DNA of 6,910 bases from JADFMN01 sp964529975 (GTDB lineage Bacteria; Armatimonadota; Fimbriimonadia; Fimbriimonadales; Fimbriimonadaceae): NCBI GenBank assembly GCA_964529975.1, contig CAZGXW010000091.1, positions 1 to 6,910 of the forward strand, given 5' to 3'. Every line of letters starts with the position of its first letter. The stretch's first letter is position 1. Positions 1 to 6,910 of the stretch are shown in pieces. The notes beneath the pieces were generated by a model that was given only the letters and a program-made list of their open reading frames with translations, made no database searches and was not told the DNA's origin. The translations under genes were made by a program, and so were the position numbers.

Positions 1-4
1 CCCC

Positions 5-1126
5 CTACTTCTCCGTCCCCCACGGCGTCCCCGACTTCACCTCGCGCCAGGCGTCGCGCCACCTGTGCACTTCCACAACTCCCACTTCCTGCAACGGCAA
101 GCGCTCTTCCGCAGAAGCCAACGGCGGGAACGGTCGCGACGGCAACGTCTGATACCAGTACGCCACCGACGCCAAGTTCAATGTCAAACAGTTCGCGTGA
201 CCGTGCTCGATCGATGCACGAAGTGACTTGCTAAACCGCACAGGGTCGACGAAGTGGAACCGATAGCAGTGCGTCTTGCCCATCCATCCAAAGCGGCCTT
301 CGTTGTTGTCGCGCCCAGGCGCGCGCGCTGTGCCAAAGAACGGGTGGTTGTACAGCGTGTCCGGGCACCACGACTGGTTGAAGTAGTCCTCCGTCCCCGT
401 GCCGTGCAGCGAGCCAGGCCAAGCCTCGCCGTCGACCAGGAACATGTCGTCCCCCTCGCCGTACCACACGGGCCCGGGGTTCTGGATGTAATAGTTCACT
501 CCCACAAAGTGCCCTGCGCCTTCGCACTCGCAAAAGAGGTAGTTGTGCGCGTCCGTCGTGTTCTTCGGCGTCTCCGCGAAGATTGCCCACTCGTTCTCCT
601 GTCCTGCCTCCGGCTTCGTCGACTCCTGGTTGTACCAAGCGTGGAACCGCAAATCCGTCTCGCACGATTCCAACTCCTCGAAGTCCAGGTAGTAATAGAA
701 GTTGTCGATGTCCTCAGGGCCCTGGTTCTCGACCGTGATCCGCGCGCCCTTGGCGAACGGCATCTGCCAGTAACTCACAAGCGCGTTTCCCTCTTTGGGG
801 GCTGCCGCTAGCGGCAACGAAACGAACTCGTACCTCTCACCCCAACCCTGCCCAAAAAAGTCCCCGATCGGCGCCTCGACGCTCGGATGCTCCTGTCCGT
901 CCCAATACATCCGCAACACCACGTTTCGCCGCGCGAAGACGTCTTTGCTGCTCATCGTCACCCAAATGTGCGTGACCTTCCCCGCACCCTCCACCTCCCC
1001 CAAAACCACTGTCTCCCCCTTCGGAACCTTCACATAGTCCGCGTTCCCACCCGACCGGTCATAACTCGAAATCCGCCGCGACCTCCCCCTCCCCCGCACC
1101 GTCACCCCGTCCAAAAAACCCTGCAT
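5..1126 (-). CDS. DUF2961 family protein, probable GH172-type glycoside hydrolase
   Basis: Complete 373-residue protein of the DUF2961 family, which includes the glycoside hydrolase family GH172 enzymes acting on fructofuranosyl or arabinofuranosyl linkages. Visible family blocks, in order: an SSYDRSGGN segment (20-28), IWVTMSS (54-60), a beta-rich MYWDGQEHPSVEAPIGDFFG block (73-92), ITVENQG (130-136), the stretch around NPGPVWYGEGDDMF (216-229), the hallmark GTGTEDYF (242-249), and IEHGH (306-310). Glu246 in GTGTEDYF and Glu276 in DNNEGRFGW are candidate catalytic acids, which is inference from conservation type. The length fits a single-domain member. There is no signal peptide or membrane segment, so it is probably cytoplasmic, unlike many secreted relatives. 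The start is ATG at 1126; an in-frame TAG at 1136-1138 rules out a longer form. The Shine-Dalgarno-like GGAGAGGGGG is 14 bases away, which is long. The family call is strong; the substrate cannot be told from sequence. Confidence 0.9.
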   Translation of the reverse strand: MQGFLDGVTVRGRGRSRRISSYDRSGGNADYVKVPKGETVVLGEVEGAGKVTHIWVTMSSKDVFARRNVVLRMYWDGQEHPSVEAPIGDFFGQGWGERYEFVSLPLAAAPKEGNALVSYWQMPFAKGARITVENQGPEDIDNFYYYLDFEELESCETDLRFHAWYNQESTKPEAGQENEWAIFAETPKNTTDAHNYLFCECEGAGHFVGVNYYIQNPGPVWYGEGDDMFLVDGEAWPGSLHGTGTEDYFNQSWCPDTLYNHPFFGTARAPGRDNNEGRFGWMGKTHCYRFHFVDPVRFSKSLRASIEHGHANCLTLNLASVAYWYQTLPSRPFPPLASAEERLPLQEVGVVEVHRWRDAWREVKSGTPWGTEK

Positions 1127-1140
1127 CCACCCATTCTACA

Positions 1141-1150
1141 CCCCCTCTCC
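1141..1150 (-). promoter_or_regulatory. Purine-rich Shine-Dalgarno candidate for the DUF2961 gene
   Basis: On the minus strand this reads GGAGAGGGGG. It lies 14 bases before the annotated ATG (1126) but only 6 bases before another ATG at 1134-1132, which is in a different frame and opens a 10-codon ORF ending at TGA 1104-1102. The annotated start is kept because the conserved DUF2961 N-terminal motif is in its frame. The spacing makes initiation here unusual. Confidence 0.45.
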
Positions 1151-1215
1151 AGGTTCAAATCAGTATTATTTTCATTACTATCTGAAAGTTCAGTATCAAA
1201 GTGGCATAATGAGGG

Positions 1216-1221
1216 AGGAGG
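1216..1221 (+). promoter_or_regulatory. Strong Shine-Dalgarno AGGAGG that decides the start at 1230
   Basis: AGGAGG is followed by an 8-base spacer and ATG at 1230-1232. The upstream in-frame ATG at 1209 has no purine-rich tract before it, and this AGGAGG lies inside its codons. The site therefore favours 1230 as the real start of the following membrane-protein gene. Confidence 0.7.
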
Positions 1222-1229
1222 TTGAAGAG

Positions 1230-2570
1230 ATGGGTGAGTGGGTGCGAAGAGCGGTTCGGCAGGAGATGGATCGCGGGGCGTATTGGTTGGGGACGTTTTG
1301 TTGTGGGGCGGCCGCGATGTTGTGGGTTGCGGTGGTGGAGGCGGGGTTAGGGGTTGTTTGGAAGGTTCTAGACGCGAGCGTGTTCGCGTTCTTTGGGGGA
1401 GTCGGGTTTGAGGCGAGCACTGCTGGAGCGTTGAGCGTGCTCGCAGTGGTCCAGGCTTGGATGACGTCGATGCGGTTGCGGCACGCGGGGATGCCGGCGT
1501 GGGGAGGGTTGGCCGTGCTGGTCCCGAAGGCGGGCTTGTTCGTGCTGCTCGTTGCACTGTTTGTGCATGGAAGGACGGAGAGGGATGGAACTTGGCTGGG
1601 AACTCTCGGCGAAGTCATGGGCGACAAAAAGCGCGTCGCGAAGTTACTGGGCGCGGGGCTCGTCCTGGTTGGCGCTGGTCTGGCGTTCTCGATGTCGGTC
1701 GTGATGTACGGCTCCTACGATGTCGTGCTCTTTCTGCTGTTGCCCGTCGGCGTTGGGTTCATTCCGGCCTACTGTGCGACGTTTACTGGACACCAGACCC
1801 TGTGGGAGTGCTGCAAGTTCTCGTTCGTCATGCTTGCCATCGCCTGTGCGTGCTTCTTGGCCATCGGTGCTGAAGGGTTGATATGCATCCTCATGGCGTT
1901 GCCACTTGCTGCGGTGCCAGTTTTCCTAGGTGCTGCGCTTGCCTATGCTCTGCAGATCTATCCATCGCCCAAGAGCACTAAGCCCCCTGTTCTGTTCTCT
2001 GCAGCGATGTTCCTGCCGCTTGTCGTCTTTGTGAACGGTGAAGCAGGAAACGCTGCGCCGCAGTTGTCCTCCGTGACCACTTCGCTTGTGATCGACGCTC
2101 CGCCGAGCGTGGTCTGGAGGAACATCGTGTCGTTCAACGAACTTGCCCCACCTGACGAATTGATGTTCCGTGCCGGCATCGCGTATCCGATCCGCGCTGA
2201 GATCGAGGGAACGGGCGTCGGAGCGGTGCGGCACTGCGTGTTCTCAACAGGGCCGTTCGTCGAGCCGATCACGGCGTGGGACGAACCCTTCCTTCTGGCC
2301 TTCGACGTGACGCAGAACCCACCCACGATGGATGAGATGAGCCCTTATGAGATCAAGCCTCGGCACATCGAGGGCCACTTTGTGAGCGAGCGCGGGCAGT
2401 TCTTGCTCGTGGACTTGGGCGATGGTCGCACGCGAGTCGAAGGGACGACCTGGTACAAGCAGTCGTTCGGTCCGGACGCGTATTGGCGGCTCTGGTCGGA
2501 CCATATCATCCACACGATCCATGGCAGGGTGTTGCGACACATCAAGCGGAATGCGGAGCGGGCGTGGTAG
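1230..2570 (+). CDS. Multi-pass membrane protein with DUF805-like N-terminal part and C-terminal SRPBCC domain
   Basis: A 446-residue protein from ATG 1230, chosen for its AGGAGG; ATG 1209 would add seven residues. Hydrophobic segments suggest about eight membrane helices, roughly at residues 18-44, 49-79, 92-112, 138-159, 164-183, 197-215, 217-242 and 254-268. The stretch MRLRHAGMPAWGGLAVLVP (81-99) resembles the RRLHDxGxSGWW signature of DUF805 inner-membrane proteins; this match is by eye and uncertain. Residues about 278-443 form a soluble SRPBCC (START/polyketide-cyclase-like) domain. It opens with the typical IDAPPSVVWRNIVSF and contains GVGAVRHCVFSTGPFVEPIT, GRTRVEGTTWY, and a C-terminal helix rich in His and Arg. 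SRPBCC domains enclose a hydrophobic cavity for lipid or other small ligands, but this subfamily has no known ligand or reaction. The gene stands alone: divergent from the DUF2961 gene and convergent with the nucleotidase gene. The domain call is solid; the function is unknown. Confidence 0.85.
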   Translation: MGEWVRRAVRQEMDRGAYWLGTFCCGAAAMLWVAVVEAGLGVVWKVLDASVFAFFGGVGFEASTAGALSVLAVVQAWMTSMRLRHAGMPAWGGLAVLVPKAGLFVLLVALFVHGRTERDGTWLGTLGEVMGDKKRVAKLLGAGLVLVGAGLAFSMSVVMYGSYDVVLFLLLPVGVGFIPAYCATFTGHQTLWECCKFSFVMLAIACACFLAIGAEGLICILMALPLAAVPVFLGAALAYALQIYPSPKSTKPPVLFSAAMFLPLVVFVNGEAGNAAPQLSSVTTSLVIDAPPSVVWRNIVSFNELAPPDELMFRAGIAYPIRAEIEGTGVGAVRHCVFSTGPFVEPITAWDEPFLLAFDVTQNPPTMDEMSPYEIKPRHIEGHFVSERGQFLLVDLGDGRTRVEGTTWYKQSFGPDAYWRLWSDHIIHTIHGRVLRHIKRNAERAW

Positions 2571-2705
2571 GGGATCGGGATTGTTCGGGTTTGTTCGGGT
2601 TAGATCGCATGTTCGGAGACGAGTTGATTGCCTCCTCTCAACCTCCCCCGACGCGGTCAGTTACGGCAGGCGCGGGCGGAGCGGCACCATCCATTCAGAG
2701 CGACT
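2571..2705. other. Convergent intergenic spacer without a clear terminator
   Basis: These 135 bases separate the stop codons of two convergent genes. No stem followed by a T-tract is visible on either strand. GAGTTGA (2621-2627) can pair with TCAACcTC (2638-2645, one bulge), but no T-run follows on either side. On the minus strand a 6-pair stem with a 3-base loop spans the nucleotidase stop (2695-2709), again without a T-run. Termination here may be Rho-dependent or use a non-canonical structure. No start codon with a ribosome-binding site and a family-like product was seen. Confidence 0.6.
2581..2600. repeat. Perfect tandem duplication of a 10-base unit
   Basis: TTGTTCGGGT occurs twice back to back, starting 10 bases after the membrane-protein gene's stop. 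A related GTTCGGA follows at 2611-2617. Two copies are too few for a satellite. It is most likely a small local duplication in unconstrained DNA. Confidence 0.8.
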
Positions 2706-4217
2706 CTAAGACGCCAAGCGGAACTGGGACGCGCGGCGAACCCGTTGCTCGCTTGGCACGATGAGGGGCGAGTGTTTGGTGATGTAGTCGACGAGGGCGT
2801 CGATGTCGACGATCCCAGATTCGATCCGCGGGCCCGACGCGGCCTTGAGTTCGAGGTGGTTGTCGCCACCGCCTGCGGTGAAGTTGTTCACGGTGACCTT
2901 GTACGTCTTCGCAGGATCGAGCAGATGTCCAGCGATAACAATCTCAGTCGCCACGCCGTTCAAGAGGCGATAGGATGTTCCTGAGGACGGGTGCAGTGTT
3001 CCCCCGCCGCCGCGCGAGAGGGCGGCAGCGAGTTCTGAGCCTTTGACCTCCATCACTACAAGCGTGTTGCCGAACGGCTGCACGCTGAGCGCCTCGCCAT
3101 AAGTGATGTCGCCTGCGTCGATCGCGGCGCGCACGCCGCCTGCGTTGATGAACGCTGCGACGCTGCCCAGGTGCTTGGTGGCCTCGAGTTGCGCATCGGC
3201 GATAAGATTGGCCATCGCCTGGTCGTCTCCGCGCGCGATCTCGCCGAGAGTTTTCCCGACGACTTTGTCTTTGACCGCCGCGATGGGAACCAGAAGCGCT
3301 TTGACCATTGATGCGATCGCGGGGTCTTCCGGAACGTCCTCTGTGACGGGCACGGGGGCGCCGGTCCACGACCTGACACGACCTGCGTCGTCGAACACGA
3401 CCTGCAATCGTCCGAGCACGAGTCCCCAATGCCAGGCCTGCACGATGAGCGCGGTGTCGCCGTCCTTGTTCTTGGTGACAGCGGGATACGCGCCGCCACC
3501 TATGCCCTGGATTCCTGTATCGCCGAGGAGCGTGTGCGAGTGTCCGCCGACGATCACATCGACGCCGCTCAGTCTCTGTGCGAGTTCGACCTCCTCTCGG
3601 TGGCCGACGTGTGTGACCATAACGATCACGTCGACTCCCGATTGTCGAAGCGCATCGATCGCGGCCTGGCACGAAGCGACCATCTCGCGCATCTTCACTT
3701 TGTCTCCGATGAAACTGATGGTGGGGAGTTCGTCGGTGACCGCGCCGACGACGCCGATCGTCTTGCCACCTACTCGGATCGTCGCTGAGAGCGGGATGCG
3801 GCCTTGCAGGAGGGGTTCTTGCGTCACATCGAGGTTCGCGGCAAGCACCGGGAACGCCGCGCCCTTGACGAACTCCGCGAGCGCGCTTGGACCCCTGTCG
3901 AACTCGTGGTTGCCGACCGCCATCGCATCGTAGCGGACGGCGTTCATGAACGCGAGGTCGGCGAGCCCGCCATAGGTGTTGAAGAAGATCGTGCCCTGGA
4001 ACGTGTCACCGCCGTTGAGGAGCACGACGTTCGGGTCGGACTCGCGGAACCGTTTGATGAGCGTCGCTTGTCTCGCGTAGCCGCCTAGCATCCGCCCCGA
4101 GACGCGGGTCGGCTCGACGTGTGCGTGCATGTCGTTGGTGTGCAGGATCGTGAGTGTGAAGTCCGCGTGCAGGAGGCACGAGACCAAAAGTGTTGCGACC
4201 AACGCGATGCGGCGCAT
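2706..4217 (-). CDS. Secreted 5'-nucleotidase / metallophosphoesterase (UshA/YfkN-like)
   Basis: A 503-residue, two-domain protein of the 5'-nucleotidase/2',3'-cyclic phosphodiesterase family, which removes phosphate from nucleotides or related phosphoesters outside the cytoplasm. The N-terminal calcineurin-type domain shows all dimetal ligand motifs: NDMHAH (28-33), NGGDTFQG (68-75), VGNHEFDRG (101-109), His203 in VTHVGH and GGHSHT (224-229). The C-terminal substrate-binding domain has NAGGVRAAI (358-366), SVQPFGNTLV (378-387) and VNNFTAGGGDNH (443-454), where Phe382 and Phe446 are candidate base-stacking residues. Length is normal for a compact member. Residues 1-18 are an export signal. 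An LVSC tetrad (11-14) could be a lipobox, while cleavage after LHA (18) would give a soluble product. The gene begins 19 bases after the copper ATPase stop with no obvious Shine-Dalgarno, so operon membership is likely but translation efficiency is uncertain. The exact substrate (nucleotide, cyclic nucleotide or UDP-sugar) is not determinable. Confidence 0.93.
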   Translation of the reverse strand: MRRIALVATLLVSCLLHADFTLTILHTNDMHAHVEPTRVSGRMLGGYARQATLIKRFRESDPNVVLLNGGDTFQGTIFFNTYGGLADLAFMNAVRYDAMAVGNHEFDRGPSALAEFVKGAAFPVLAANLDVTQEPLLQGRIPLSATIRVGGKTIGVVGAVTDELPTISFIGDKVKMREMVASCQAAIDALRQSGVDVIVMVTHVGHREEVELAQRLSGVDVIVGGHSHTLLGDTGIQGIGGGAYPAVTKNKDGDTALIVQAWHWGLVLGRLQVVFDDAGRVRSWTGAPVPVTEDVPEDPAIASMVKALLVPIAAVKDKVVGKTLGEIARGDDQAMANLIADAQLEATKHLGSVAAFINAGGVRAAIDAGDITYGEALSVQPFGNTLVVMEVKGSELAAALSRGGGGTLHPSSGTSYRLLNGVATEIVIAGHLLDPAKTYKVTVNNFTAGGGDNHLELKAASGPRIESGIVDIDALVDYITKHSPLIVPSEQRVRRASQFRLAS

Positions 4218-4236
4218 GGCGGATTAGGCTACCCGC

Positions 4237-6646
<2,410 letters not shown>

Positions 6647-6654
<8 letters not shown>

Positions 6655-6910
6655 TAGCACCCTCCTTCACTACCAGCGTTCCGTGCAGCATGCCCATGCC
6701 GCACTCAAAACCGTACTTGCCAGCCCTTTCGGGCGTGAACTCGACGACCGTCGTCTTGTGCGGCGCGAGTTGCTTAGCGATGCCGAAGTCTCCGAACACG
6801 ACCGTCTCACTGCAAGGGTTGGTCTCGTCGCGGAAGAACTCGATCCGGACCGGGGTGCCTGCTTGCACCTCGAGCGTGGCAGGGTCGTACCCGCCCTTCA
6901 CGGTGACCTT
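6647..6910 (-). CDS. Cupredoxin-like domain protein (5' end outside window)
   Basis: The C-terminal 87 residues are visible. The reading frame is open to the window edge, beginning KVTVKGGYDP, so the GTG at 6901 is an internal valine codon rather than a start. The sequence fits the EfeO-type cupredoxin_1 family: a beta sandwich with VQAGTPVRIEFFRDE (15-29 of the visible part), NPCSETVVFGDFGI (31-44), and the closing CGMGMLHGTLVV (70-81). Cys33, Cys70, Met72, Met74 and His76 are candidate copper ligands. In related proteins two such cysteines flank the core, but the metal site here is inferred. Small proteins or domains of this type often accompany copper ATPases and may bind or deliver copper at the membrane or outside it. 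The missing N-terminus would show whether a signal peptide, a membrane anchor or further domains are present. It overlaps the ATPase gene by 8 bases. Confidence 0.82.
6661..6667 (-). promoter_or_regulatory. Shine-Dalgarno AAGGAGG of the copper ATPase gene
   Basis: On the minus strand AAGGAGG precedes ATG 6654 by six bases, the ideal distance, and fixes that start over GTG 6660. The site lies within the last coding codons of the upstream cupredoxin gene, so ribosomes finishing that gene end on top of the initiation site, indicating translational coupling. Confidence 0.85.

Larger units (their letters stand above)
1127..1229. promoter_or_regulatory. Divergent promoter region, AT-rich, with a small dyad
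   Basis: This spacer between the divergent genes is about 30% G+C over 1154-1208, far below its flanks. For the minus-strand gene, a -35-like CTGAAC (1188-1193) and a -10-like AATAAT (1165-1170) are 17 bases apart, which is a good sigma-70-type arrangement. For the plus-strand gene, TTCAAA (1154-1159) and TACTAT (1176-1181), 16 bases apart, are a weaker candidate. The dyad CTGAA-AG-TTCAG (1182-1193) overlaps the minus-strand -35, and CAGTAT occurs twice, 30 bases apart (1161-1166 and 1191-1196). These could be a regulator's operator, but 5-base arms are weak evidence. The promoters overlap, so the two genes may be co-regulated or compete. Confidence 0.4.

Noticed and set aside
1204..1209. CATAAT as a -10 box for the membrane-protein gene
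   Set aside because: Transcription would then start at about 1216, on top of the Shine-Dalgarno, leaving almost no leader; the -35 match is also poor.
1300..1360. G-quadruplex at the start of the membrane-protein gene
   Set aside because: The four G-runs of three or more are separated by loops of about 15 bases, beyond the usual limit; only a weak two-tetrad form would be possible.
1102..1557. Minus-strand 151-codon frame crossing the divergent spacer
   Set aside because: Pro/Thr/Ser-rich translation running through a promoter-like AT-rich spacer and antisense to the membrane-protein gene; only its last 10 codons, from ATG 1134, are of possible interest as a leader ORF.
2621..2645. GAGTTGA...TCAACcTC hairpin as an intrinsic terminator
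   Set aside because: A bulged 7-pair stem with a 10-base loop and no T-tract on either strand.
3103..3933. Long plus-strand open frame (276 codons) opposite the nucleotidase gene
   Set aside because: It is the antisense of a clear conserved gene, with biased low-complexity composition (Ser/Thr/Ala/Pro-rich) and no recognisable family; such frames are expected in GC-rich DNA.
4218..4236. GCGG...CCGC inverted repeat between the copper ATPase and nucleotidase genes as a terminator
   Set aside because: Only four paired bases around a 10-base loop and no T-run; not enough to separate the genes transcriptionally.

Overview
This is a GC-rich bacterial window (about 60% G+C by eye) with five protein-coding genes and almost no spare DNA. 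No RNA gene, transposon, phage gene or CRISPR array is visible. The content is chromosomal: a DUF2961/GH172-type carbohydrate enzyme, a membrane protein with a C-terminal SRPBCC domain, a secreted 5'-nucleotidase-type phosphoesterase, a copper-exporting P1B ATPase and the end of a cupredoxin-like protein. DUF2961 proteins, and SRPBCC membrane proteins of this kind, are common in soil and freshwater phyla such as Armatimonadota, Acidobacteriota and Planctomycetota. An Armatimonadota/Fimbriimonadia-like source is a low-confidence guess; no marker gene in the window settles it.

Layout. On the left, the DUF2961 gene (5-1126, minus) and the SRPBCC membrane-protein gene (1230-2570, plus) diverge from a short AT-rich spacer. 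This spacer holds plausible promoters in both directions and a small dyad. The membrane-protein gene then converges on the nucleotidase gene across a 135-base spacer (2571-2705). That spacer contains a perfect 10-base tandem duplication but no clear intrinsic terminator. The right part is one minus-strand cluster, transcribed from right to left: cupredoxin-like gene (cut by the right edge), copper ATPase (overlapping it by 8 bases), then the nucleotidase 19 bases downstream.

How the genes fit together. The cupredoxin-like protein and the ATPase are almost certainly co-translated, because the ATPase ribosome-binding site lies inside the last codons of the cupredoxin gene. Together they form a copper-handling module: a cysteine/methionine-containing cupredoxin fold plus a Cu(I) efflux pump with one intact and one degenerate metal-binding domain. 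The nucleotidase may be the last gene of this operon by position, but it has no obvious Shine-Dalgarno sequence and no known copper role. The left pair look like independent housekeeping or catabolic genes.

Nothing here is clearly a new biological system. The points most worth a second look are the DUF805-like/SRPBCC fusion, the cupredoxin-ATPase coupling, the ATPase's CxxC-less second domain, and the crowded start region of the DUF2961 gene, where the best Shine-Dalgarno serves a 10-codon out-of-frame ORF.
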